Below, one piece after another: positions 36,481 to 48,369 of a stretch of DNA of 64,000 nt. The first letter of the stretch is position 1. Each line of letters begins with the position of its first letter. The stretch comes from Epiperipatus broadwayi (lineage: Eukaryota; Onychophora; Udeonychophora; Euonychophora; Peripatidae). The stretch lies in the NCBI GenBank assembly GCA_028023455.1, contig JAQFVV010000012.1, forward strand, positions 16,258,364 to 16,322,363, in the 5' to 3' direction. The position numbers were made by a program, and so were the translations under genes. The notes beneath the pieces were generated by a model, which searched no databases, was not told where the DNA came from, and worked only from the letters and a program-made list of their open reading frames with translations.

Positions 36481-39006
36481 ATATACGCACACTGTCTGCA
36501 TATATTAGACAGCGACATTTACTAACTAAAATTGTGTTTTAAAACAAATGTCAATCAAAATTTATATTATGGCTTGTTAATTAATTAAACCTTGGGCTAA
36601 CACAATAACATTATGATAATGTGCCTAAGAGAGTTAGTGAAGATATGCGAGGTACTTTAAGTAAAATATCAGAAATAGTTGAATAAAAGGTTTGAATTCG
36701 AGAATAGAATGGAGTGATGCTCATTAAGCTATAAGGTGGGGATGTGATTAAGACATGCATATTCATATAAATAATTCAATTATATTGGGAGGTCCGTGGT
36801 GCTAGTGAGAAATTTCTGTAAAGGATGGAGGGTATGGTACGTTGAAACCATGGAGCTTTGCAAAAAAATAAATAAATAAATAAAATGAAACACAGGAAGG
36901 CGTCTTGCCATAAATCCGTAAGAAGTGGTGTCACATGGCAGCCCAAGACTGGACTCATCCAAGTACTTAGCAACTGTGTAGAATTCCCAGGTGTGACAAT
37001 TCGAGTACACACTCTAACTGGAAACGGCAGAAAGTGATGGGTAAATGGTCTTAGCCATTTAAAGCCCTTTGGAGGAACAAAGCGGTCTCAAACACCCGAT
37101 ACACCTACTAGCAACACTCCAATAAAGTACATAAAATATTTTAAAAGGATTCATTTAGTTTGATAAAGCACCTAATCAATTCCGCAAATATTTATTTTAA
37201 GAAAGTCCGCACATTCTCGACCTCAAAATTATGAGCTTTGGAAATTAAGCAAAATTATTTAAAATGGAAGAGTGCATAATTGTGGGGTTTGAAAAAAAAT
37301 ATATAAGTTAATTAAGCAATCATGCATTTGTTAAATATTTACTCACTAACCTCGCACATATTCTCATATTATGTTAAAACCAATACACATGTGGAGTTTT
37401 AACTGCAAAATTATTAAATAGTTATATAATAGTAAGATAGCCCTCAAACGAGCGATTTAACGAGATAATAAAATGGGGCAAATTTATAATTTAAAATGCA
37501 TTAATGGTGGGTGGCGTAGTGATCTAATAAAAGAAAAGAAGTAATTCGCTCGATCTATGGCTATGCTGGCACACCATCATAATGAAAAAAAACAAAACAT
37601 GAAATATTAACCCAGGTATAGAGATAGAGTACACTAATTAAGTTACAGAATTTAAAGAAACAAGAACAGAATTTTAAGATAAAACAAAAGGAAACAAATA
37701 GAATTAGCTATCGCTTTTTAAAAGGAATACGATATCACAAGAGCTCTTGGGTTAATTTGGATTACCTCATCAGAAGTAGGCATTTGAAGGCAATTTCAGG
37801 TGGAGACTTTTCCAGTTTGATAATAGCAGCACTCATAAGAATTTGGCAGCAATTTCGGTTCAGTTCACATCTTTAACAGCGGTGGCAGTTTTCAGGGCTT
37901 CTCAAGTAAAGGCATCCGATGGCATGGTGTGCAGTGGCCAGCCATTTCCGAAAGGAAAATAGCCTTCTTGTCGGCTCTACTCAGTCATTTTAAAATTTCC
38001 GTTAAACGCTGGGATGTGCAGTTCTATGAGATTCTTAAACTCTCAGCAAATTAAACTTTTCAGAGAACACTTTAGATGCAATATACTTGAATACTTTAAA
38101 GTCTACTAGAAGATGAAATCTCGACTTCAATAATCAAAACTTGCAGGCTACTTGCCTACTACCTTTACTTGTTCTCTTAAAAAGCAAACTGTCAGAAGAC
38201 TAGGACTAGTAATAATAATAATCCCCAAACAAAAGAAAAACCCTCTATATATATATCAGAGCTGCACAATAAAACTGCCCTGGAGCATTACAACCAACCA
38301 AAATTTTGCTATCTTATCAAAGCTGCAATCAAACCCATCCAAATATCCAAAGGAATTCAACAAACTTTTAATTAATTTTCTATTGTTAATTACTCTGTAG
38401 ACATTCGGATTAAAACTTTAATTTCATTTTAGAAAAACCTTCGCTAATTAAAAATACTTTAAGTGGACATCTGCTGTATTTCTTGATAAGCCACTAGAAT
38501 ATATTAATTAAAACTATATAAAATCTGATGGCGTGATTTTAAAATCTAAAATAATAACTTATTTATTTCTTTTAATTTTCATTAAATCTACTTATGAGAT
38601 GAATATAATTTTATTTAAAACTAAAACAAATATTACGAATGTAATATCTTTTTTTTTTTTATGAATAGATTTAAACAGAAATAATTTTAAATGACAAAAT
38701 ATTATTTTAACTTAAATTTTGAAAATAAATATATCACAGTGTGTGCTTTTATGACCTATATAACCTACTTTTTAAGCAAATATCTTTTACGTGTACATAC
38801 ACATAATTTACACTAGTTATTTATACTGGGAATTAGAAATATATGTAACAGGTATTTTACTCTGGTTTAAAATTGGGCAGGATTTTCAGCATATAAGCGC
38901 AATGCAGACACACTACAATACACTGGGGTTTAAACTAAGGTATGAGGATAGGAAAGAGGTGAGAAAAGGTGAAACGAAGATATGCAAAGCAAATCTTACT
39001 GTTTCA
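36481..39006 (-). repeat. E1 5' LTR, main part (right of E2)
   Basis: Resumes the E1 LTR at ATATACGCACACTGTCTG and aligns with 19150-21712 to TCTTACTGTTTCA (39006). Beyond this the two copies diverge completely, which sets the outer edge of E1. Open frames at 36776-37012, 38152-38400 and 38791-39075 have only shorter or shifted counterparts in the other LTR and are not accepted as genes. Confidence 0.9.
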
Positions 39007-41279
39007 ATATATACAAAAACAAAACAGTCTTCCCATCATTCATTTCAAAAACCAACTTCCTTTAACATCAAATGATGTCTCCAGACTTAAGAAGGTTTAT
39101 TGTTTCTTTGTATATTCATGAAGTGAAAACAGATCATAAAATATTTGATAATGCAGAGCATATCTTTTATGAAAAATAGTAAAACAGTCATCAATTTTAT
39201 GAAGACATCCTTGGATTTTAGAGGAAATTGGCTTTTGAAGTGAATATTGGGAAGAAAGACTATTGTGTTTTATGTATATGTTTTTTGTTGAATTTCACTT
39301 GAAAAGGTCTATTAAATTGTTAATAGATGAAATCATGGTTGTGGGAGAATGTTAGCAATATATTGTTTTTTGGCTAGTATTGTAATGTTATATGGATTTC
39401 TATTTTATATATAATTACTAGTATCGCATTGAGCAGTATTTTATTTTTATTAAGGATATATTTGTATTTCATGAGTTAGTTTGCTAGTCATGACAAAATT
39501 ATTTTTCTTTTTTTTTCTTTCTAATCCCCCCCCCCCTCCGGAATTAGAATGGAATGGAGATTACTCATTTACAATGATTAATTATGATAATGATATAGTA
39601 ATATAAAATCTTATATAGCAAAATACTATATGCATATTCACAATAATTTTTGACAATAATAATATGACAATAAATATGTTGACAATAAATACATATTTAC
39701 TACTAATATGCTATTACTATTATAAGATAGTGGTTATAGCAAGCAAAAAGAAATTAATATAACATCATACATTAAAGAGAAAATGTCTAGGATGAAGTCT
39801 TTGGGATACAAAACATTGCAAACTCCATGAAAAAAGAAAAAAAAAAAGCATAGATGAAACCTCCAATAGAATTCCTATTATCTATTCTGCATTCAACCAG
39901 TCACCAAACTGTTACTCCATATCAAACAATATCAGACTTAAAAAAATAGCATTATTCATACCCAAAATCAGAAAAGTGAATACCTCACATAAATCACTAA
40001 CATTGATCAAGTTTAGTACTACAAATTCCAGACAAAGAAACAAAAATATGTCTAAAAATATATATATACTCCAGAGTTTAATCTTGTAGTACTTAAAAAA
40101 ACTTTCTTCGTAAATTCACTTCATAAAATGAATTCCAATAATGGCTAAAAAGTTTTTAAATTTTATATTTCTTAAAGATACATCAGAGTTTTTCAAAATC
40201 TGCATTGTTTGGACTGTAGAATGTGAAGACCACCACAGAAAGTTGAATTATCTAAACATCCAGACACAGAGACAATCACTTAAATTATAAGATGCACCTA
40301 AAATCTCTAGAAATCTGAGGTCTTATATATAACCCAAATCCATCTTATCTTGTTCTCATAAATATGCTATGTCTTTGTTTCTACGTACAAACTACTAACT
40401 ATGCAATTTCAAGCTAATATTGAGCGATATCTTAAAGAACTAACCATATGACCTCACACAAAGAGTTAAAATTTTTTATAAAAGGATAAAATCAAACTTT
40501 CCAAAGAAGACAAACCTTGGATACTATTGTCATATATCTCTGATAGCCAATAACATTAACAAAGCTTGCTCACAAATGCAGTTAACTACTGTACTCCTCC
40601 CTCAACTAACAGATTAATATAATAATTCCAAGGCCAGACAAATACAGATCTAATGTCACTCACCATATACAAAATTGTATGCCCCAAGCAGGATACAATG
40701 CTATATATCATGGTGAATCATGTGCATCTCTTTCTACCATAATACTATCTCTACAGACAAGCCACAGATAATGCCGAACATAAGTAATTTTTTTTGAGCA
40801 CTAAAACACCATAGGCCATACACTCGAACCCACATCTACCACCACAGCATACATCAAATGAAACAACTCTAGATGGAAGATCAAAGAAGCCTGGCATATA
40901 GCTAACAACCATAATGCCCTAAACTGTAAGGAATCTTGCTTCTCCTAAGAAATGGACTATCTGATTTACTTAGTTTGAAAAATCTATTGTCTATATATAT
41001 ATACACACACACCTATACAATCACAACCATTCTAATGCTAGGAATATTAGGACATTTAACGCCCCCCAAAGCTCTTAGCTTCCATTTTATATAAATTTTC
41101 ATTCAATTTATAGCTTTTCTTACAAATGTGTGGCAGCACAGATAACTTTAATTTACATCCATCTAGGAAAAGTTGCTTAATTTTATAATTATATATTTTT
41201 TTAATATTACTTTTGTGAATAATTTCATCCATTTATTTCATCTATAATAATAATCTGCCAATATGTATAGTTATTAACT
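39007..41279. other. AT-rich sequence, possibly an old decayed coding repeat
   Basis: No gene or bounded element is certain. From about 40140 to 40980 the base composition is less extreme and codon-like, suggesting an old retroelement, but stops are frequent in all frames and no reverse transcriptase motif was found. A C-run lies at about 39527 and a (TA)n(CA)n microsatellite near 40995. Confidence 0.35.
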
Positions 41280-44200
41280 TCTAACTCATCATTTTCAATC
41301 TTTATTTTGTTCTTTTGATAAAATCCATTGAATGTTTTAACCTTTTTTTTAACATTTGTTTAGTCTTTCTTTCATCTGATAACTCTTGGAGCATTTCCTG
41401 AAACTCTAAAGCATTATTTACAAAAACAATTACATCATCTGCAAAATGTAGATGACTTAAATAATGTCCATTTATTTTAACATTCTTACCTTTGCCTTTT
41501 AATCCATGAAATACCTCTTGCAAAACTTGGGAAAAAGTTTGGAGATATGGAGTCAACCTGATCTCTACCTATCTTGATGTTAATCTTCAGTGTCATTATG
41601 CAATCTAATTATTGCTAATGCATTTTTATATTCTTCAGAATATGACAATACCATGGATCTTTATCACTTTAATAATCCAATGCCTTTTCATAATCTACAA
41701 ATTCAAAGCGTAATCATAATCCTCATGCATTGGTCCTTTCTATAACTTCTTTCAATACTTGAATATGATCCCGAGCTAAAATGATTTTTATGTCCAGCAT
41801 GTTATTTTGATTGGTTAAAATCCAAAGTTCACTATAGACAAGTTGTGATTATTTTGGTAAAAAATCTGTATAGAACTAAATATCTTCATCACCTTTTTAA
41901 AATATTAATACTGCATTCTTCCAAATGTCTAGTACGCCATTTTTCCAATCATCTGATCTATCTCCATCATTGAGACATTTGGTATATAACTTTTCCAAAA
42001 AAAAATTTTTCTTCACCTGCGCCTTTTGAGATATACATTTATTTATATCATAAACACATAATCTAACATGGGAAAGTTACAACTAATATATCTTTCTTAC
42101 AAAGATAATTCTTGGGAATGGCAACATTAGATCTGAATTTTGATTTAGCAATAACAAATTAATTATGTGAGGTGATTCTTTGAATCTGATCATGATTTAC
42201 AACTAATACTCTTAACTAACCGAGCCAATTCTTTGGATCTGATCCCACATTTACAAAACAAAACTGTGAATAAATGCCCCATATAGATGTGTAGAATAAC
42301 CATTTAACAATGATATAATAATTGCCTATACATAATGTTCTAACCTACATAAAACTTAACATGCATCAATCAAAAGGAGGGCTAATTCAAGTACAAATGA
42401 CCTCAACTGAATTTCAAAATAAACTTTTAAAGTAAAATACCAGTAATTAAATTACATTCATCTTTTTCTTTTTTAACACTAAATATTTTACAGGCATACA
42501 TTTGTTTTTAAATGAATTTTACATCTTTATTTATTTATCTGACAATTTCACATTAAAAAATTTTTTTCCCAAATTTTTAGCAAATCATAACATAAATATA
42601 TAGACAAGATGGATCAAATTTTTTTCTATTTTTTTTTTCTACTTCAGTTATCTTAACATACAACTGTTTTTTCTTCATAAAATTTTGCTTCCTATTTTAA
42701 TCAATAAATAGTTTGTTATTAAATACAAAGTAAAATAAAACTTACATTAAGATGAGTCTAACCAGTTTTTTAAACTCCTTCAATGGCAGATATTGATTCC
42801 ATTTGCAATTATCCGTAATGTCCTTTAACAATCACCTATCTTTGAGATGTAAAAAGCATTGTTTCATTTTAATTAGATTCCTTCAAATGTATAACTTGAT
42901 CAGGTCTGTCAGAGATCCAGGGTACATTTCAGAAATTGGCAGATTTTCTTCTTTTCTACTCAGTCATCACAATGAAGGTTCAGATGGCTTTCAAAAAAAA
43001 AAGATCATACATAGGTTTTGACAGCATTTTTAACATCCTTGGTTTTTGTTTTCACAACTTTGATCTTGTTTTTAACATCTTTGATATCTTCTTTTTGACA
43101 TTTTATGATCTTATTTTATTTTAATTACAAAAGTTTTTTTAAAAACATTTTGTTAATTTAATTGAGTGAACATGTAAAATACTATAATTATTAAATTGCC
43201 TGAATTTTTTTCATTTTCGAATCTCATAGCTCCAAAGGGCTTAATCTTTTTTTATTAACATATTTATCATTTCATTATTTAAAGTTGTTTTGCAATACAT
43301 TTTTCACATATGTGGCCATGGATAATGATTGTGCAAGATTGACTGGATAGTTGAAGGGAATTTGAAAGTGTTCAATTACCCTATAATTACATTTAAATTC
43401 CCAAGTATATAAATTATACTTGTATTCGATTATTAGATTCAGCCTATATTCTGCCCCTCTTCTGTGTATTTAACTTGACAAGGTTCCTATATATGAAGTC
43501 AGAGTAACTTAAAATCAACGTGGGCATGATAATATTGGTATCAACAAGAGATTTGATGTATTCCATTATCAGATTTTCAATGGTACAGATGACTGAAGAG
43601 TTGGAAGATGGAATACACTGAAGTCTGTTTATTAAAGTTTGAAGATTGCTATCTTAATATAAACTGGGCAGTGATTATGTATATGTGTAGGAAATGATCT
43701 GGACCAATTGATGAGTGCTGGTTCAGCACAAAATATGTATATTGGAGATCACATCTTTTTCACGTGGTCATATGTATCGGTTGTGGACAGCTGAAAAGAG
43801 CTTGAAAATCTGTGTTCAAATCCTCTATAAATATGATTTATATAATTTACAAGTTTCTCTTAACTTTAACATTTTTAACAAGCCTATTACATTATTTTAA
43901 AATGAGACACTTAATAATTTTTAACATAATTTGCATATTACCTACTAAAATATTTAAAAACTTCTGAATGCTATAGTTACTAGCATTCCTGACAACTCAG
44001 AAAACCTCCCCACAACCATGTGGAAGATTTCACAGCTGATAGTCGAATGACATTATTTTCAAATTCTTAAACTTTTAAATAAAAATGATTCTAGTTGTAT
44101 TAACTATACACTTGTCCATCTGAAATTTTTATATAAGCTTTGTATACATCTTATTGGTCCTTCATATAACATCTTTCTAGTGAGTTGACATTGATCTTTA

Positions 44201-45050
44201 ATTAGAGGGGTTTTCTTGTCTTAATTCTGGAGAAATTTTAACTGTAGTGTGAGAGTATTGTCTCTATTTACTGTTCAGTATTGAATAAAATAGATGTTCA
44301 GAGATGTTTTTATCTTGATCAACTCTAAACCCTCCACATCAATGTGCATATTAGATATAGAAATAACATGTTTATTATGCACAAGTTTGCTGTTTAATTC
44401 AGATTTGGAATTTTGCCAATACATTGGTCAGGTTAAATAGCAGGCATCATTCAATTTTTGCCATATTGTGTTTGTCCTTTTAGTATCTCTTCCTATAATT
44501 CTTTTGATCCATCTGACTTTGACTTACATCATCAAGGTTTATCTTCTCATATTAAAATCTATTCTTGTTCACTTTTATTTTAATGATTTTAGTTCAGTCA
44601 CTCATTTTAATGCAACAGATTTGGCCTTTTACTTGTAAATGGATTCATCATGAACTGCAGTACATCATCTACTTTAGAGAAAAAATATCTGGTCAACCAT
44701 GCTATTCATCCATCTCAGACAAATGGCATTTTACAATAGCAATTAGAATGCTACTTAATTGAGTCCTCATCCTGTGTTTCCAAAAATTTATAAATAGACA
44801 AAAATTTACAAAAAGTAACTAGTGATAAAATAATTGTATGGAATATTTTTATGGAAAGAATAAATATGCTAACCAGATATTACCTATAAAGATGTTAACA
44901 CTATTTAAACCAATAACAAAAAAGTAGTTTATTACAAAATGTTTTGTTAAGTAAAACTGTTTCTCCAATCATTTTTTCCACATGCATAGTGGAAAACAAG
45001 TTATTTATAAAGTGTTTAAGCTTTATTTTGATTAATTTTAAAACATTAAT
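41280..45050 (-). mobile_element. RTE-like LINE unit I, degenerate
   Basis: Lowest of three head-to-tail LINE units. A minus-strand frame (41556-41302) carries the reverse transcriptase signature HLHFADDVIVF, preceded by KINGHYL and followed by EFQEMLQELSDE, a pattern typical of RTE/BovB-like enzymes. Sequence upstream of it on the minus strand, to about 42060, aligns with unit II 45640-46425 and unit III, and includes the RPISLLSVLYK region. The rest, to about 45050, aligns with 48367-50928 and with the 5' part of unit III. One frame near 44470-44550 gives VRWIKRIIGRDTKR. The C-terminal coding part is missing on the left. Many stops and frameshifts are present. The clade assignment is by motif only. 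Confidence 0.75.
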
Positions 45051-46425
45051 CTTTCAGTGAAATCTTATATTACTTTTTTTTTTTTACAACTAAGCACATT
45101 TATCAGTGAATTCCTGGCCTTTAATACATCCCACCTGACAAATATTAAACCACTGCAGGATGAAGATATCTCCAAGTTAAATCCATCTCTGATCTCTAGT
45201 TTCTCTTCTCCACATCCCAGTACACTTCATTATTTCAGCCACCCATCTCACATGTGGTTTTTCTTTCTAAGTCTTCTAAATCTCTTCCAATGCAGTTTAT
45301 AATTTCAACTGCATTTATAATCATTCCTTCTAGCAATATGTTCAGCTAATTCCATTTGTTGCTTAATTCTTTTAATGATATTAGTAACATGTTTATTCTT
45401 TCACCCGTGTATTTATTTCATTTTTGATCTCTTGTTACTCTTAATAGGCATCTCTCCATAATTCAATGAGTGATGTGAAGTCTCTACTGTTTTTCTGTTA
45501 AGTGTCAAAGTCTCAGATCCATAAGATCTGGAGTCTCAGATCCATAAGATCTGGTAATACATTTATTAAAAATCTTCCATTTCAAAGACATAGATATTTC
45601 CTTTTAATATTAAGTTATTTCTACCAAAAGAATTCCAATCGAATTAACTTTTATGAATAATTTTGTCCATTTGTTTCCATCTAAAATAATAATCTGCCAA
45701 CATGTTGTTATTAACTTCTAACTCATCATTTTGAATCTTTATTTTCTTCTTTTGAAAAAATCCATTGAACATTTTAGTTTTAGTCTTTTTAACATTTGTT
45801 TAGTCCTTTTTTTCATCTGATAACTCATGCAACACTTCTTGAAGCTCTGAAGCATTATTTACAAAAAACAATTACATCATCTGCAAAGTGTACATGACTT
45901 AAATAATCTCCATTTACTTTAATCCCATTTTAAAACACAAAATATTTCTTGCTAAACTACTATAACAAATTTTGGAGTCATTCTGGTGTACACCTTTATC
46001 AATATTAATCTTCCTAGTATCATAATGTAATTTAATTATTGTTCTTATATTTATATATATATTCTCCAGAATATGGCAATATCCTGAATCTCTACCATCT
46101 TGATAATCTAATGCTTTGGATATGATCCACTACACAAAACCACTTTTAAATCCAGCTTGTTCTTTTGGTTGGTTAAAATCCAAAATTCACTGTAAATGAC
46201 TTGGAATTATTTTGGTAAAAATTTTGGATAGAACTAATAAAAGATTGAAAGGTGTATTACCCTTTTTACATATTAATACTGCATTCTTCCAATTATCTAC
46301 TACATCATCATTTACACAATTGGTATATAACTTTGCCAAAAAAAACTTCAACTTCACCTGCTTCTTTTAAGACATTATAGATTTATTTATATCAAAAGTT
46401 TAATAGCAATCTAATATGATATTTA
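45051..46425 (-). pseudogene. RTE-like LINE unit II: reverse transcriptase and C-terminal region, degenerate
   Basis: Minus-strand remnants in order: reverse transcriptase with a FADD-type box at 45875-45890, then the C-terminal segment near 45330-45420, where one frame reads VTNIIKRIKQQMELAEHIARR-like codons. This corresponds to the RTE motif of an xRIxKLKWxWAGHxxRR stretch. It aligns with unit I 41280-42060 and unit III 50929-51944. The upstream half of the unit resumes at 48367 after a foreign block. A 23-bp tandem duplication (AGTCTCAGATCCATAAGATC type) is at about 45509-45554. Confidence 0.75.
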
Positions 46426-48366
46426 TACTGAACCGTTTTACATATATATGGTTCAAATATATTAGCATTTGGCAATATTTAAAAAGCTTAAAAAAAAGTA
46501 AAATTTAAAGATTGTTTAAAAGATGCAATTTAGTTTTTTTTTGGTTAGTATAATTTATTTATTTTTAAATATGTGCAATGAAAGGTATTTGATATCTGTT
46601 TAAAAGTAAATGTTAAAATTGGAAAGAATGTAGACACGTATAGATTATTTATCCAAATAAACAAAGATGTATAAATGCAATAGATTACCATCATAAAAAG
46701 TTTTAATACAAATTGAAGATGGTTGAAGATTGTAATATTAACTCATTGTAAATTGCAATGTTAATGTGTATAGGAAATAGTAGACTTAAACAGTGGAGAA
46801 AACAGCTTCATGCTCCCAAATCAATATGTTTCAGATTAACCTATATAAGTGGAAAGTTAGGTTAAAGATAAGATGGCGGCTCTTATCTTTATAAAAGTTG
46901 CTATCTTGTCATGGTTTGAGAGGTCCCTCAATTGGCAAAATAAAGATATTGCTTGATTATTATAAATTTCAAGGTGCATTTGATATAGGTTAAAGCCTGT
47001 CTTAAAAGTATTTACATATACTTCCTGTGCGCTTAATAAATAATTACAACTTTAAAAAGAGACTGTAACTTAAAACTAATAAAGAACCCACAAAATTATC
47101 AACTAGTATTGATAAAACAAAAGGACATATGCGCAAAATCTAAAAACTGACCCAATGCTATAAAAGGAACAGAAAAACTTCAAATGGGGTCTTGCTTTTT
47201 TTACTTTTGGCTGATCCTGGATCACTAACGATCAAGGGCCAATCTATGCTGAAATAATTCATCATGCGAGAGTGGACTGGAGTTTGTCGATATCTTTCAT
47301 CATGAAGATGTCAACCCAAAAAGCTTTTGTGGCTAGCCTTAGGATGGACCAAGAACAGTTTAAAACCAAAGGCCATGAACTCTTACAACCCAGGAAATAA
47401 ACGTGTACTACAAAACTTACTGCTAAGCCATGATATTCTTATTCATAACCCGATTGTGTCTACTTAATGTTTCCAAATTATAATTTAACAATAAAACTAA
47501 CAAGAACCTTCAAATACCGATATAAACATTCACTATTTATTATTCAATGAACTTTCTAGAAAAAACTTAAGTATAATATGAACTCTAATTATTTGGATTA
47601 ACATATGGACATTCTAGCTTATTGATAATTCTCTTTTAAATATTATAATTTATTATAATAAAAATATTTATCTTTAATAATAATTTTCATTGCGTGTTAT
47701 TAATGTTACGTTTACTGGATTTATTGTTAACAAATTGCGTGAGAAATGAATGTTACCTTTGTTAATATGCTTCTTTAGTTAAGCCCGGGAAAGAAGATAT
47801 GACGTTAATCGATCAGAAACTTAAATCCCCATCTTACTTTTATAATTAGTTAAATACATGATGCAATGCGGTGAAATTTAGTGGATTAATAACCCAGGCG
47901 CCCTTATTCAAATAAAAAATTGGTTCCACTGGCAATTCAAATCGTAATAAATAGTAGGTCAGTTAATCAGGAAATATAGCTATGTTTTTGAGATGCCCAG
48001 AATCGTAAATGATCTGAATATTTTTTTTTTCATACCTTGATTAACTTGTGCTTCTAGTGTATAAAAGAAGCCCTAAATCCAACTGTAAACATTAAATTAG
48101 AATGTGAACAGTACAATATCTTATATGATGTGTTTTTCTGAAGGTTTGTGATGATGATGTTCTAGCTGTATTTTTATATTGGACTATTTCCATCATCTAA
48201 TATATGGGTTGAACGTCTTTAGAAACGTTTAATTTTATTTAAATATCCAAATGCATTCAACTGTTAGTAATATCACAGCAAACAGGTTAGTATATGCACC
48301 AACTGTTAGTAATATCACAGCAAACAGTTAGTATATGCACTAACTGTTAGTAATATCACAGCAAAC
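46426..48366. mobile_element. Foreign block splitting RTE unit II, unidentified
   Basis: RTE unit II stops near 46425 (CAATCTAATATGATATTT) and resumes near 48367 (GGTTCTTTGAATCTG). About 80 bp expected between these points from units I and III is missing, so insertion came with a deletion or other rearrangement. The roughly 1.94 kb between includes a more GC-balanced stretch (46860-47420), a copy of the dispersed repeat (48125-48255) and a short tandem array. Terminal repeats and a target duplication were not identified. It may be another LTR or composite insertion. Confidence 0.45.
48125..48255. repeat. Dispersed repeat, copy 2 (other copy about 3108-3240)
   Basis: GTTTGTGATGATGATG, CCATCATCTAATATATGGGT, GAACGTCTTTAG and TTATTTAAATATCCAA match copy 1 in the same order. 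In the other copy it lies beside a fold-back repeat; here it lies beside a 41-bp tandem array. Confidence 0.65.
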
Positions 48367-48369
48367 AGG
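48259..48369. repeat. Three tandem copies of a 41-42 bp unit
   Basis: AACTGTTAGTAATATCACAG followed by CAAACAGG(T)TAGTATATGCACC repeats at 48259, 48301 and 48342; the last copy runs into the RTE sequence after CAAACAGG. The units are almost identical. The period and lack of spacer diversity exclude a CRISPR array. Confidence 0.9.

Larger units (their letters stand above)
18776..39006 (-). mobile_element. E1: gag-only LTR retroelement with giant LTRs, minus strand, split by nested element E2
   Basis: Two near-identical direct repeats of about 2.9 kb bound an internal region of about 2.55 kb (21716-24268) whose only recognisable gene is a broken gag on the minus strand. The right-hand repeat is the 5' LTR and is split into 24269-24642 and 36481-39006 by element E2; the left-hand repeat (18776-21715) is the 3' LTR. 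In minus orientation the LTR starts TG(C)GAAACA and ends GACCTGTTACA. GAGGGAA beside the 3' LTR could be the polypurine tract. No primer-binding site starting TGG was found next to the 5' LTR, and the 5-bp flanks (GTTAT and ATATA) do not match, so age or rearrangement has blurred the ends. No protease, reverse transcriptase or integrase motif was seen. Confidence 0.8.

Noticed and set aside
36776-37012. Overlapping 76- and 78-codon ORFs
   Set aside because: They are LTR sequence; the other E1 LTR (19502-19711) has a shorter, shifted counterpart, showing no protein-level conservation.
18771-39011. A 5-bp target duplication for E1
   Set aside because: The flanks GTTAT and ATATA do not match; either mutation or recombination removed the duplication, so none is claimed.
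40140-40980. A decayed coding retroelement
   Set aside because: Composition looks codon-like, but no frame gives a recognisable reverse transcriptase, integrase or nuclease motif.
48259-48369. Short regularly spaced repeats resembling a CRISPR array
   Set aside because: The three units are immediately adjacent and identical across the full period; there are no variable spacers, and the sequence is eukaryotic.
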